Positions 33,227 through 46,275 of a DNA stretch of 64,000 nt are shown here, one piece after another. The position numbers were made by a program, and so were the translations under genes. Positions within the stretch are counted from its first letter, which is position 1. Each line of letters opens with the position of its first letter. Origin of the DNA: Kappaphycus alvarezii (Eukaryota > Rhodophyta > Florideophyceae > Gigartinales > Solieriaceae). Location of the stretch: contig NADL03000603.1 in the NCBI GenBank assembly GCA_002205965.3, positions 62,001 through 126,000 on the forward strand. Direction: 5' to 3'. The notes below the pieces were generated by a model that saw nothing but the letters and a program-made list of their open reading frames with translations, was not told where the DNA came from and did no database searches.

Positions 33227-34260
33227 AAGGGGGAACGTTTGGGTGTTTTACTCTTGGAAGATATATCCGATCTATCCCATGGTTTCAGACAACCAATCGA
33301 CTCAAAAGGTATACCGACACAGTAATGGGGAAGGAACTAAGCTCCCTAAAATGACTTTCAGGCCAGCCATCAAGCAGGCCGCATTGGACATGACGGCTGC
33401 TGCAGCGTGCCTTTGCATCAAACCCCCCCGAACATTTCCGCACGTCTCCAGTGCCCTCACAGCCACGTTCCTTGGCACGTCATTTAGCACTGCACATGCA
33501 TCCGGGTGCCAACCTCCAAGAGTAGAGATTGGCACAGGCACGAGCCAACCTCTGGTGGAGGTCGCGATAAAGGATTGATATCTTCTCTGCTTTGCATCTC
33601 CAAGCGCCTTGATGTCCGGGCGAACTGCACGGGCGCATTGTGGGGGCTCGATGACAGGGTGTCGGGCGGCTTTAGCGAGGTCTGCCGCAAACAACCGTGT
33701 TTACAAGTCATGTCGCCACCCGCGGGTGAATCCATAGCTACAGCACAACGCGTGGCCACCGTACTGATCCGTGAGTGCCGTGCATCCCCCTTGTGGCAGT
33801 TTGAAGCTGGAGGAAACAGTGGTACCGGCAATTGAACTGCAACCACGTCTTGTAATTGCGGTCCGAGATGTAGGTGCGCGGGCCTAGAGCCGGTTGACAT
33901 GAAAGCCAGTCCTTCGAACTATCCACTGATAACGCGGCTCGAATGCTAAGACTCTCATCGGCCTTTGGCATGGCGCAAAGGCCTTTTTCTTAACTGGTCG
34001 AGCGAGTTCCACTTGCCCAAACCGCTGCATTGAGCCGATAGCCGTGAACTGAGCAATCTTCCCGGGTGCCACTTGTGTCTTCCATTCGTCGTGCGTCCAA
34101 ACTACGGATTTGTAAGATTGGAGAGCAGTGTTCGGTAGTACAGGGAGAAGGGTAGATCACAAGGTACGCGTTAGAGTACCGATGAAATGAATGCAGGGAT
34201 CGCACTGAACTTAGCGGAGCGGAGCACGATGGCAAATGTTGGCTGCGGGGCCTAAAGGTG
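33227..34260 (-). mobile_element. LINE B relic (X2)
   Basis: This is the counterpart of 8906-9950. The zinc knuckle and endonuclease segments are readable in several frames. Confidence 0.58.
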
Positions 34261-34346
34261 CAATAGGTAGTTTTAATTCCCGAAAAATACCAATGTGAAC
34301 CGCTGATTGCGACACGGGGAGATTCGGGTAAATTATATTTGGAAAG

Positions 34347-34484
34347 GGGGGAAATTTGGGTGTTTTACTTTTGGAAGATGTACCGATCTATCCGATAGTT
34401 TTCAAACAACCACATCGACTCAAAAAGTATGCAGACACAGTAATGGAGAAGAAACTACGCCCCCTAAAAGGCTACCTTCAGGCC
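34347..34484 (-). mobile_element. LINE B 3'-terminal copy (X2)
   Basis: This is the same insertion as 10042-10183, flanked by ATATTTGGAAAG at 34335-34346 and 34485-34496. Confidence 0.7.
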
Positions 34485-34577
34485 ATATTTGGAAAGTAAC
34501 CATTCCTGAGAGCAATAGTGCAGACGAGGCCTAATTTGAGTATCCACTGGTATATCCGTTGGGGTTTGAGTTTATTC

Positions 34578-34627
34578 TTGTAGATCTTTACGAGTTGAAC
34601 AATACGGAACAGAAGCGTGCGTGGGTA
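34578..34627 (-). mobile_element. LINE A' stub cut by E2
   Basis: Only the last 50 bases of the LINE A' fragment remain (match to 10279-10323), ending GTGGGTA at the E2 LTR. The rest is missing from this copy of the unit. Confidence 0.65.
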
Positions 34628-35339
34628 TGATAGGGGTAAATCGGCGGGGGAAGAGATCTTCAGAACCAATTACCTGAGAAGGAGGTGTTGCGAGCGACAA
34701 AAGTGCTACCGTGGTATTGTTGAACGAACAAAATGGAGTGTATATAGAAGAGAGTTGAGAAGCTAAAAGCAAGTAGAAAAGGGGCAGGGTCTACACACGC
34801 TCTGCGACTAGCGTAAGAAAACGTTTTCTTCGGTCTGAAGTTGACTCTCAACTTCCTACTACTCGGGACTTGGCTTGAGTTGTCTGCCAACTTGCTTCAC
34901 CTCCACTAAAGGAAGCAGTTTTACTCGGCTTAGATAGACTTTTGGCTACCCCAAAAGTCTCAAACAAACATACTAATAACCATAAAATGTATTCACGGTA
35001 ATCGTGTGAACCAGAGAGACTATTAGGAGATATTTCCTCAAGGTAAATATCTAGGTGCCATACCCATGCCAGCCACCCAAGGCCAGGGGTGGAATTGATT
35101 GTGGCCATTATATAGACCTTTCAGAGTCACTCGTATTATCACCCACAACCTGGAACTGTACTGACATCTACTATGACAGCGTGTCCTAAATGAAAAAATC
35201 AACCGACGAATTTGCCACACTCACCCAAATTAAAAATATCTTGCAAATTAAAAACTGTAAAAATATCTTCCCAATTCCGTTACTGTATACATCATGGTTC
35301 TCATCTAGATTTTTTTCGTGTGCGAATTTGGGCACATCA
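34628..35339 (-). repeat. E2 3' LTR
   Basis: 712 bases on the minus strand. It meets the purine tract complement at CGCCCTCTCGCTC (35340-35352). Confidence 0.88.
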
Positions 35340-35559
35340 CGCCCTCTCGCTCAAGACGAACTTCCCACTCGTCACCTGCTCTTCTTCTGCTTCGGTTAGT
35401 GTTCGCTGTCTTATTGATATAATGTATTGTCTCTCAAACGGGTACGGATGCAACTGATTACCAATATGATGCTCTAAAAAGTAGGTTCGCATTACTGGTA
35501 CTCACTTTGTAGCATAGCCTCATATATTGGTTTGATCACATCGAGGTGGGGTTGAATAC

Positions 35560-36260
35560 ATTCTTCTTCCGTGACTCTTCCGAATCTTCCAACAGTGAAA
35601 AATATATGTGATATGCAAACTCTTCTGGAAGATGCCGGAGGAATGGATGCCGATAAGAAAAGAAGACGCGCATATCAAGAACGAATCTTCGTAAGATAAG
35701 TGCGGTCCATGTAGCGCCCTAAAAACATAAACAGATGCTTATCATGAAATAAGAAATGACCTGCGCATCGTTCGCATCCTCAGAGATATTGCGCAGCCAA
35801 AAAGATAATCTTTCTTCCGACTGTATGCTGTGCATGGTTGTGAAGGAGAGCTAGAGATGAAGTTGTGGTGGACGGTCCCGATGAATGGCCGCGCCAGCTC
35901 CTGACGTACTGGGACCTGCACGAGGTCCTCTCGGGGGACGACCGGAAACCTCTTCTGGGCGGGGTTGTTGTCTCCTGAAGGTCCTCCTCTGGTCATCATC
36001 ACTGCTTCAGGAGGATCCTCGCCGCCTCCAACGTTCCAATTTGTGGCGAGAGAACGAAGGTGTTCCCATAGAGGATACGGGACCAGTTCTGTATTCCATA
36101 TCCGGGGTAAGGCGTAACCTCTCAGTCGCACATCTTGGTTGTTCTTGAGAAATACGTAAATTGAATGGATAATATTCAGATACGTTGCGACAAGTCTCCA
36201 GCAGCTACCATTCATATCTTCCTATAGAGTAATGATATATTACCTCCACAAACTCTGGAC
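35560..36260 (-). other. E2 extra frame downstream of integrase
   Basis: This is the counterpart of the E1 frame at 28309-29025, with the same Gly/Pro-rich middle. It is less open than in E1. Confidence 0.5.
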
Positions 36261-36365
36261 CTGCTTCCGTGAACCCGTTTTGGAATGAAATAGAACTCTT
36301 ATTATAGTCGGAAATCTTCTTCAGGTAGCAATGGTCCGTTCAACGTACGAAAACATAGGCATATA

Positions 36366-39300
36366 TTAATGTAGAAATGGATGATTACGTGGAGTTCGTA
36401 GTAGTCCCCGCGTAACCGAGATGATCCATTCCCAGGCCCTTTTTCCTCCCATAGGAATCATTCTGTAGTTAAAGATGAGTATGCCCCGTGGTTGCGCATA
36501 GTCCTGTGTGAGAAGGAATTCTTCAGGCCTCTGATGGTAAAGGGACCAGACGACGTGCATGGATGGCCCTCCTTGATCTCTTCCCTGAGCTTGAACAGAG
36601 CTGATAGTGCGGGTGTCTTTCCTCCGTGACGATGCAGGGTTCGAGTACTTGGTTTGGAAGGCCGGCCACTTCACTGCTGCCTGCATTGCTTTTCCATGTA
36701 CTAAAAGTACTTTAGAGCCGACTGAAAAGGTTCTGACTGGCAGGTTCTGCATCCTTATTTCTCTTGTCTGTGTTAGCGCGCGGTGTGATCTCAGCCTTCG
36801 GTGGCCAGTAGTTCAACTTCCTACTCTCTTCATCGATAATATTTGTTTTCATGTCTCTCTGTAACATTCTAGGAGCCCTTCCGTACATTAGCTCGAATGT
36901 GAGCGTCCATTTCTTCCTCTTCTTCGACGATAGCCGTATAACACTTTTGGTAAGGCATCTTCCCACTGGATTTCATTCTCTCGACATAGTTTTCGATATT
37001 GCTCGTTGATGGTTCCAACCATCCTCTCCGCTTTCCCGTTGGACATAGGAGCGTATGCGAGAACGGTCTTCAGCTGAATCCTTTTCTCTTCCAAAAAACA
37101 AAGCAGTGAAGTTGCAGTAAAACAAAGGGCGTTATCCGAGATGATCCTTTTTGGAAGACCAAACGGTTCAATTATTTCTTTTTCGATGAATCTCAGTACC
37201 ACCTCAGCATTTGCCTCCTCAACTGCAACTGCTATTGGTCATTCAGTAAGATGTTCCACCCCTATAAGGATATATTTTTCCGGAAGAAGTTTCCTTGAAC
37301 GGGCCCGCGAAGTCAATTGAGAAGGTTTCAAAGAGACCGGAAACTGGAAACTTAGAGTTGTCTTATACTTCCATTGGAGTGAATTTTTGGCAGTTGTCGC
37401 AGCTTTTCACGAAATTATAGACGTCCTTATGGATACCGGGCCACCAGAATCTCTCAGTTACGAATTTTTTGGTTGTTTCGAGATCCCAATGCCCTAGCTC
37501 ATCATGGAAAGTCCTCAAGATCTTCATTCTTTCTTTCAAAGGGGCCACTAGTCGGGGACCGGCTTTAGTGTGCCGGAAGAGTTTCCCATTCCACAATGTA
37601 AAAGCCTTTTGATTCCTGCGTACCCAATTTCGTGTTCAAGATCAACCTTTCTCATTTCTAGTCCATCGAGGAATTTGATCAGTCCGTGAATATTAGCTTC
37701 GTACTCGTTATCGTTCGGCAACTGCAACTCGGCGACTCCGACGATGTCCTCCGAAGCTTTTTCATTTGGAATCAGTGCGTCCCTCAAGCGGGATAGGTAA
37801 TCGGCAGGCTGATTATTGCGTCCGGGTCTATACACAATTTCAAACCGATATTCTGCGAAAATGTCGAGCCATCGGGCCAAGCGGTGATGTACATCCTTCT
37901 TTTGGAATGCTGTTTTAAGTGCCTGGTGATCAGTTATCAAGACAAATTTCTCGAGTGATAAAAGGTATACGCGAAACTTTTTCAGCGCGAAGACGACAGC
38001 TAGCGCTTCTTTCTCGCAGACTGAGTATCTCTTTTCCGCATCATTCAGAGTTCGGCTTGCGAATTGAACAGGGTGTAGTCTTCCGTTTTCATCTTTTTGG
38101 GACAAAACGGCACCCAAAGACCGTTCTGAGGCATCTGTCTCCACAACGAATGGTCTCTTGAAATCTGGGTACATGAGAACTGGGGGGACACATAGCTTAT
38201 CTTTAAGCTCCTGAAATGCAGTTTCCATTTCCTTGTTCCAGTAAAATTTTCCGTTCTTCGTAGTGCTGGCATGTAACGGTGCTGCAGTCTTGGCGAAATC
38301 TTTGATAAATCTTCTGTAATATGAGGCCAGTCCTAAGAAGCTTCGGACCTCCGTCTTTGAAGCGGGCCTTGGTGCCAACTTTATTTTTTTCGTTTTCTCT
38401 GGATCCACTCTAATTCCCTCTTGGTCGACGATATGACCGAGTAATTGGATAGAAGTTTTCGCAAAGAAGCATTTGCTCAACTTAATTTTCAAGCTATACT
38501 CCGATATCCTCTCCACAACTGTCTTGACGTGCGAGATGTGCTGATCCAATGTTTCTGAGAATATGACGACATCATCGATATAGACTCTTGCGAATGGAAG
38601 TCCTTTCAAAACCTCGTTCATCATTCTTTGGAATGTAGCTGGTGCATTCATGAGACCAAAAGGCATCACTTCGAACCTGAACGTACCGGCTTTGCTGGTA
38701 AAGGTTGTTTTTTCCTTACATTTTTCATCCAATGGAATCTGCCAATAGCCAGTGTAAAGGTCAATTGAGGTGAAATATCTCCCGTCCTTCAGGTCCTCGA
38801 GGATCTCCTCCATGTTCGGAATCGGAAATCGATCGGGTATCATTCTCTGGTTCAGTTGTCGGTAATCGACGCAAAAACGCAGCTTTCCATCCTTCTTTGG
38901 TGCGACCACAACTGGAAACGACCATGGGGATGAAACTGGTCGAATAATATCATTTTTCAGCATACTTGTAACATTTTCTGAGATAAATTGGTCATATTTT
39001 GGCGGTTGACGTCTAGGCTTGTGGTAAATCGGTTGAGTGTCGGTAAGTTCGAACGAGTGAGTAACCGGTACACTTGCTTGTCTTAAATCTGAAACGCTCC
39101 ATGCAATTACTTCGGAAGATGTTAACATGTCGGATATTTTCAGTGAGGCGGGGGCGGGAAGGTGCTGCACTTTTCCTTGGATTTCTGCCATTTGGCGCCC
39201 TTTTTCTTCTTGATCCTCAACCTCAATATTTTGAAGGACCTCTTCCGTCGTGCTCACATCTTCATATATGGAATTCGACGTATTCTTATTTTCTTTGCAA

Positions 39301-39377
39301 AGGTAATCTTCTTTCATGCTCCGAATTCTGTCCTTTGATTCGATATCATCGCAAAAAGAAACACATTCGGGTTTCAA
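36366..39377 (-). other. E2 pol region (RT, RNase H, integrase)
   Basis: The layout is the same as E1 on the minus strand: RT with YIDD near 38580, RNase H near 38140, integrase zinc finger near 37500-37390 and integrase core near 37330-37010. The RT and RNase H part is the best preserved in the window. Confidence 0.87.
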
Positions 39378-39443
39378 ACTTATCCTAGAATCCAGTCGTC
39401 ATCTGTTTCAAACCCGAATCATAATCGTCCCATGCCATGTTCA

Positions 39444-41320
39444 TTACCCCCGAGGGTACCCTTTTCCACTTCCGAAAGTGTTAGTTGGTTCCGAATCTTC
39501 GCTGTCATAGCTAGAAGTGAAATCTTCACTGTCCGTTTCTTTTAAATCTTCAGGATGCGTGCTTTTGTCGAAATCCAGGGGCATCTTCACGGTTCTGCCG
39601 TCAATATTAACTGAAACCATTTGGTTGCCCAAGTCAATGCATGTCCTAGTCTTTCCATTGTGGGGCAGCCAATGATTGCATCGAAAGGGAGATCCGGCAT
39701 GACAAGAAAGTCTACATCAACTTTAGAGTCCCCAAAGAACACGGAAACCTTGTCAACAGTGCCCATGCATTTTGAGACGGTTCCATCCGCTACAGTTATT
39801 TTTCGAGTCGTTGGAGTAATTTCGAGACCTAGATCTGTCACCAAAGTTTCTGAAATGAGGTTTGGAACAGCACCCGAATCGAAGAGAGCTTGGGTTTTCA
39901 TACCCAATACTTTGACTGGTACCAGCTTAAGACGTCTTGGTGCTGTCGAGGCCGATTGAAGAAACAGTTTCTTACCCTTAGCGGACTTATTAGACCTGAT
40001 AATTTTTTTGAGTTCTTTTCTCGCATCCTCTGCGTCGCCCCTCAAAAGTTGACCAAACGTTATCCCAGTTGGGGCCGATGCAAGCTCAGCCACCAAATTG
40101 TACCTCTTCACATACTCTAGTACGTCCTTAGAGATACTCTTAACTTTCTTACTCTTTTTCGTCTTCTTGGCCGGAGTGACTCCCACTCCTGGAACAACTT
40201 GATCAGACCTCTTGGTTCGAGGAGGTACAGGTGCTGGGATATGCTCCAGCATTCCATACTCTAGCCTAGGTTTCTTCGATAAAATGTTCCCTTCCCCATC
40301 CCTTTTTGTCACATTGACTTGACTAATCTCTTCAGCGATGGATACGTTACCGGCATCCGTCAACCTTTGATCCCTTCTATTTTGTAAGATTTTCACCTCT
40401 GGTCCTGACTCACTCCTTGCTTCCGATAAATTTGCTCTTCTGTTGTCTTTAGACCAGCAGTTACTTTCATGATGCCCATATCGACCGCACTTTGCACAAC
40501 GAGTGTTTCTATGTGGATTATCAGGACACCTGTTTGCAAAGTGTCCAGGCTTGTGACAGTAAGAACAGACTTCTGCGGCCTTAGGGGCCCCAGACTGGTT
40601 CTTCTTAATGGTAAGAGTAAGGCTTTCCAACTGCGAGGTTATCATGTCAAGTCGATTATCGAATCGGGTTTCCAACCTTTCTTCCAAGTTTTTGACATCG
40701 CTCCTGACAGATTCTAATGCCGCTGCACTAGTAGCCGGCCTTTGATAATTCTTTTCAGGATGTACGATAGACATCGATGTGCGGGTTTCCCTCGGTACCT
40801 CACTCAGTGACTGAAACGTCTCCGAATTTTTGACAAATTCTACTATGGTACCCTTCAGTTCATCAAAAGTGTGAGGGCCCTTGATGAGGAGGAAATCGGA
40901 GAGCCGCTTATCCCCCATAGCCGCCTTACGCAGCATTCCGTACTTGGCTTGGGCGTTGAACCCAGCCTTTTCATAAAGATCACACAAGTACACCAATGAG
41001 CTTAACAAATCGTCGAAGTTGAGCCGGGCCTCTATGGCGGTACGAATCATCTCATCTGGTTCTACCTCCTTAGCATACTCTTTCACAAGCCACTCACATA
41101 CCTCACCGAAGTTACGCCCATTCCCGTTAAGAGACCACCCGTCGATAAACTTGGACTTATATTTGTGCTTTGCGTCACCATGAAGATAGGCGAAGATACT
41201 TGCGGCCTTCTCTTCATCGCCCTTCTCTCGCATCACAACGTTGACATATGTGTAAAGAAACTCCTCAACGTCTTCAGTCTTGCCCCCTGTGAACGTTATA
41301 CGAGCAGCGTTGAGATCCAT
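39444..41320 (-). other. E2 gag-protease region
   Basis: It begins MDLNAARITFTGGK at 41320. Two CCHC knuckles lie near 40560-40460 and the protease DSGA near 39885. It is longer open than in E1. The change of frame to pol is of the kind LTR elements bridge by recoding. Confidence 0.85.
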
Positions 41321-41386
41321 GATTACAGAAAAGAAATCCCCCGAAGTGTTCCTTACTACTGCTCAACTCGAATACCTCGGGTGCAA

Positions 41387-41406
41387 CCCCCTCCACAAGA
41401 GTACCA
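41387..41406 (-). promoter_or_regulatory. E2 primer-binding site
   Basis: On the minus strand it reads TGGTACTCTTGTGGAGGGGG, two bases from the LTR, identical to E1. Confidence 0.6.
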
Positions 41407-41408
41407 AA

Positions 41409-42127
41409 TGATAGGGGTAAATCGGCGGGGAAGAGATCCTCAGAACCAATTACCCTGAGAAGGAGGTGTTGCGAGCGACAAAAGTGCTACCGTGGTATTG
41501 TTGAACGAACAAAAGGGAGTGTATATAGAAGAGAGTTGAGAAGCTACAAGCAAGTATAAAAGGGGCAGGGTCTACCACCGACGCTCTGCGACTAGCGTAA
41601 GAAAAAGTTTTCTTGGGTCTGAAGTTGACTCTCAACTTCCTACTACTCGGGACTTGGCTTGAAGTTGTCTGCCAACTTGCTTCACCTCCACTAAAGGAAG
41701 CAGTTTACTCGGCTTATATAGACTTTTGGCTACCCCAAAAGTCTCAAACAAACATACTAATAACCATAAAATGTATTCACGGTAATCGTGTGAACCAGAG
41801 AGACTATTAGAAGATATTTCCTCAAGGTAAATATCTAGGTGCCATACCCATGCCAGCCACCCATCGGCCAGGGGTGGGAATTGATGTGGCCATTATATAG
41901 ACCTTTCAGAGCTACTTGTAGTATCACCCACAACCTGGAACTGTACTGACATCTACTATGACAGCGTGTCCTAAAATGAAAAAATCAACCGATGAATTTG
42001 CCACACTCACCCAAATTAAAAATATCTTGCAAATTCAAAAACTGTAAAAATATCTTCCCAATTCCGATACTGTATACAATCATGGTCCTCATCTAGATTT
42101 TTTTCGTGTGCGAATTTGCGCACATCA
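41409..42127 (-). repeat. E2 5' LTR
   Basis: 719 bases on the minus strand, with the CTATATAAGCC promoter motif near 41715. Confidence 0.9.
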
Positions 42128-42174
42128 CATACCCAAGGAACGGAGATTCTCTAGATATATACACTTTAAAGATG

Positions 42175-42326
42175 AGCCTGCTTGATGGCTGGCCTGAAGG
42201 TAGCATTTTAGAAGCGTAGTTCTTCTCCATTACGTGTCGGTATACCTTTTTAGGATTTATGGTTGTCCGGAAAACCATGGATAGATCGGATATATCTTGC
42301 GAGAGTAAAACACCCAAAGTTTCCCC
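42175..42326 (+). mobile_element. LINE B 3'-terminal copy with perfect TSD (X2)
   Basis: CTTTAAAGATG at 42164-42174 and 42327-42337 flanks 152 bases of LINE B 3' end. It is the same event as 18284-18442. Confidence 0.8.
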
Positions 42327-42337
42327 CTTTAAAGATG

Positions 42338-42715
42338 TAGCCTTGAGCGTCGCTTAAACCCCTTCCAACAAACAACTGGTGTAATTCTGGACTAATCTCG
42401 CAGCAAAGACGAGCGAAAAATGCTTGCCGCGCATCCGCAATCGGAACAGCTGACCGTGGGACAATACTAGTCGCAACCTGGTTTGGCAAATTCCAGAGCA
42501 ATCGTGTGCAGCCCTCCAACGTGGAAAGTGGGAGGGCAATGAAGCGATACCCAGAACCTTTTGAACGTATCAAGTCGGCAAGCGAGTGTTCTTGCCAAGG
42601 CGAGCATGGTTAAAGGGCTTGAGTGGGCATCGCGCCAGGTAGGGGAGGCGGCTTGCAGTCAAAGGATGGATGACGGTTCGTCATAATAGCCTGCGCTCCT
42701 GTTCTCTCTAAGGGA
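42338..42715 (-). mobile_element. LINE B2 fragment, second locus (X2)
   Basis: This is the counterpart of 18454-18830. Confidence 0.5.
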
Positions 42716-43562
42716 GAAGGTTTGGTTGTTTTACTCTCGAAGATATATCGATCTATCCCATGGTTTTTCTAGACTATCTCATTCGGCTCAAAAAGGTATA
42801 CTAACACAGTAATTAGAAGGAACTGCCTGAACCCCTTTCTCTCCAAGCACCATGATGTCAGGGCGAACTACATGGCCGCATTGTGGGGGTCAGCGACAGG
42901 CGTCGGGCGGCTTTGGGTAAGTTTGCTACATAAAACTGTGTTTACAAGTCATCTCGCATTCGCGGGTGGATCCATAGCCACAGCACAGCGCGTGGTCACT
43001 GTATTGATCCGTGAGTGCCGTATATTCCCCCTTGTGGCATTTTAAAGCTGGAGGAAACAGTGGTACCCGGCAATAGACCTGCAACCACGTCTTGTAATTG
43101 CGGTCCAAGATTAGGTGCGCAGGACTAGAGCCGGTTGGCATGAAAGCCAGTCCTTCCATCCATCCACTGAAAAAGGTCGAATATATCTTCCAAGAGTAAA
43201 ACACCCAAACCTTTTCCACCTGAAAACGAAGCTCAGATTGCCATGGTTCTCTCATGCCCTTTGGCATGACGTCCTATCCCTATAGCTACTCTGTGAGGGT
43301 GGCACCGGATGCCTATAGGGTGCTAACCTACGTTGCGCGGAAAGTAGCCGTTAGAGCGATGGACACGTATGGTAAGGTCCGTACGTTACTTACTCAGAGG
43401 CGCGCTGCAGCGGCAGTAGAGTCCAACGCAGCCTGCCTGGTTGGAATTCATGAGCCGGTTTTTAGGGTGATTTTAGAGGTATTACTGGGCACCCTGTGGG
43501 ATATTTCGGCCACAACCGACTATATTTTTCAAATATTAAATCACCCCAAATTTTTCCCCCGC
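42716..43562. mobile_element. LINE B relics, second locus (X2)
   Basis: This is the counterpart of 18831-19680. Minus-strand zinc-knuckle remnants (42926-43250) are followed by a plus-strand tail (43254-43562) reading RRAAAAVESNAACLVG and a C-rich 3' end. Confidence 0.5.
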
Positions 43563-44107
43563 ATGGTGTCTGTTAGGCGCGTGCTGATAGGAACGTATTT
43601 TTTGTTGGCTCATCTACAGACTCTTTGTTTACTGTACTACCTCCCCTTGTCCAAAATTGCTTATAGCTCCGGTCCTTCCTCGTCCTCCCTGAGCTTGCTT
43701 ATCATTACGCAGTTCTCTCCAAATTTACTTCCATTTCATCTAGATATTTCAAACTGTATCTGCCCTCTGAAGCGATCTTGAATCAAGTTTGTTTTCCATT
43801 TTTGCTTACCTCCTCCTCCAAATTCATTTTATGAGAAAAAGGGGGCAATTGCACTACTACAAATCCCTTGCAGATTTATTTGACCTATTCCTGATCAATA
43901 GAACCTGCCCCATGAGTCTGTTTAACCTCTTTCTTCCAAGTTTCAAACGTCCCCGATCATTTTACTCATCACCTCTCTCCCCCCACACCCAAAACACCCT
44001 CAATTGCCTCCTATTCCCAAAGACTACCAAAATAAACTATCTATGTCCTTCGAAAGTAATATCCAAAAATCGCCATCCTTTCCCCTAAACCCTATTCCCT
44101 ACTCTCT
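43563..44107. other. Spacer before acidic pseudogene (X2)
   Basis: This is the counterpart of 19681-20225. No conserved frame is seen. Confidence 0.4.
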
Positions 44108-44607
44108 TTCGGACCTACTGACTATGATGACTGCCTGCACCGGCAAACCAAAAAGGATGTGATCAAATTCGTGGCGTCGCCTTTTTGAGGATGACGTGGA
44201 GGAGGTAGGTAAGGGGCGGGAGTAGGACATCGAGGAGGAAGCTGGGGGAGACCTTTGACGAGTGGGTAGCCCCAGAATTGGTCTACAAGGTTGATATCAA
44301 GGAAGACGGGGAGGATGAGGAGGAAGAGGAGGATGAAGAGGAAAAAGAGGACGATGAAGAGACGAGGACGAGTTGGATCAGGTAACAGGGGGCATGGAAA
44401 GTGTTTGACTGGTGGGGCCTGGATTGGAGATTATGGAACAAGTGGTGGCGACGCTGGAACTGGATAGAGATATCTTTAGTAGTTTAAGATATCTCCCAGG
44501 AGGGAATAGAGAGATGTGAGATGTTCGCAGATATTTATGGCGACTGCTTGGGCAGCATGGATATTTTGGAGGAGTTGTTTGGATCTGATTTAGAGAATGG
44601 AAAATAA
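44108..44607 (+). pseudogene. Acidic protein gene remnant (X2)
   Basis: This is the counterpart of 20226-20726, with the same Glu/Asp run and the same end (DLENGK, stop at 44605-44607). The frame breaks lie at partly different places, so the two copies decayed separately or carry separate sequence errors. Confidence 0.5.
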
Positions 44608-44702
44608 GAGGACCGTCATTGATTGTTCGTTCCTCAAGTATCTTTTGTTTAGAATATATCGTCCACACAAATTGTTTTTATGAATTTCCTGGTACCTTCT
44701 GG

Positions 44703-45050
44703 CAGTTTGTTCGGACTTTATAGGTAGCCAACAGTCTATATAAGCTGAGTAAACTGCTTTCTCATGGAGAAATCAAGCAAGTTGGAGAAAACTTCAAGTC
44801 AAGTCCCGGGAAGTAGGATTCGAGAGTCAACTTCAGACCCAAGGACCATTTTTCTTACGCTGTTCGCAGAGCATCAGTGCTAGACCCTGCCCCTTCTATA
44901 CTTTCTTGTAGCTCTCTCAACTCTCTTCCATATAAACTCCTTTTTGTTCGTTCAAATATACCACGGTAGCACTTGTTTCGCTTGCAACACCTCCTTCTTG
45001 GGGGTAGGTGGTTCTGAGTATCTCTCTTCCCGACGATTTACCCCTATCAG
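44703..45050 (+). repeat. Old E-like LTR fragment (X2)
   Basis: This is the counterpart of 20826-21168, ending CCCCTATCA. Confidence 0.62.
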
Positions 45051-45180
45051 CGTCAAAGGCCTTATCTTTAACTGGACGAGCGAGTTGTCCTTGCCCAAGT
45101 CGCTGCCTTGAGTCGATAGCCGTGAACTGGAACAACCTTCTCGTGTGCCACATGTGTCTTTCGCTCATCATGTACCCTAA

Positions 45181-46040
45181 CTGTGGACTACAACGGGTGG
45201 CTCACTTTATTGGGTTGGTATGGATTGGGCTAAGGAGAAAGAACTCATCCACTACTACTACATCATCAGCAACGTGAAGTATAAACCCTGTACAGACACA
45301 TCTATGGCTATCCCCGTGCTCGTAATAACCTCACCCGCGTGCCCATTTGACGCCTGCCCATAGACGCCTTCGGAGTTGAATATATGGTCGAATTCCGTAG
45401 AAGATAAGGGAGGCTTATCACCGATTGGTGACGTGGGGAAGGGTTTCGGTAGACGCGGAGAGTTCACCGTAGATTTTCTAGTCTTGAGTATTGGAAGGGG
45501 TAGAGAGGACAACTGAAACAAAAGAGGGATGATCCTGATAATTCCACCGAAAATAACCTACGGAACAGGGCACCCACGGCTTGAGAAAACAGGCTCCTTC
45601 GCCTGTCATTAAGAACCTTGCAGACATATGCGACGGCGAACAAGCTGCACCACTGATGGGCGACCTTGACAAAAACCATGCAGCGCCGCTTTACAGCGCC
45701 GTTCGGAAAGCACGCCATCTTTGCGAGCCATTCCGGTTCGTCCAACGTGCTCCGGGGGCGACAGGTGGCGGTACTGTCGACAAGGATATCGACGTGATCG
45801 GTGCAGCGAGTGCGCAGAAGTCGCGGCATTTCGATCTGCAGGGGAAACGGGCTAGATAGGAGGAAGTGGGCGCGCCCGCACGGGCGGGTGCCGAAAGCGG
45901 CGAGGTGTTGACGAAGTTCTGCAGTAGTTCGGTTGAGTAAAAAAAGGGGGCAGTTCTGAGGTTAGAACCAACGCAAGGGGTATAGCGGGGTTTACTTGAA
46001 TGGGTTGGTATTCATAATATTCCTGATAACGGCAAGGGGT
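45181..46040. other. Junction X2/X3 and GC-rich segment
   Basis: This holds the unit boundary (45255) and the copy of 1-785. No supported gene. Confidence 0.5.
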
Positions 46041-46275
46041 TTCATTTAGAGTGCACTGTGTTCACGTAGGCCAAAGAATTCGAAGACATGACCGCTGAGT
46101 TCACTTGCTTGCCCAGGACCTGCAGAAAGCTGCTCGTCACCCCGCCATCGAGCCGAAGGATGGCCTTCATCGTACAAGGCCGGACATCAGTGCAATGGGA
46201 AGCACTGGAGGCACGGGTTTCTTCGATGTCACTTTTGTCGCCACAAATGTCAAGGTTTTCTTAGCGATGGACAGT
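46041..46275 (+). pseudogene. LINE B ORF2 endonuclease fragment (X3)
   Basis: This is the best-reading copy of the fragment: KAARHPAIEPKDG, TRPDISAMG, GFFDVTFV. RPDI and DVTF give the acidic residues of the PD-(D/E)XK fold. There is no RT, and it is truncated on both sides. Confidence 0.6.

Larger units (their letters stand above)
34628..42127 (-). mobile_element. Gypsy element E2, nearly whole
   Basis: This is a second 7.5 kb member of the E1 family on the minus strand, with the same parts: 5' LTR 41409-42127, primer site, gag-pro, pol, extra frame, 3' LTR 34628-35339. It is structurally whole, with a handful of breaks, and very similar to E1. There is no target duplication: the low side ends GGGTA and the high side starts CATAC. 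The flanks are two parts of unit X that are about 7.9 kb apart in copy 1, so E2 bridges a deletion. LTRs differ by a few percent by eye. Confidence 0.9.
21368..45254 (+). repeat. Tandem unit X, copy 2
   Basis: This is a direct repeat of copy 1 in the same orientation. Copy-specific insertions are Gypsy elements E1 (22429-29940) and E2 (34628-42127) and a 96-base insertion (30040-30135). The part of copy 1 from about 10323 to 18235 (Copia Cm, D solo LTR, Copia Cp) is missing and E2 lies exactly there. The end (42128-45254) matches 18236-21367. Confidence 0.85.
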
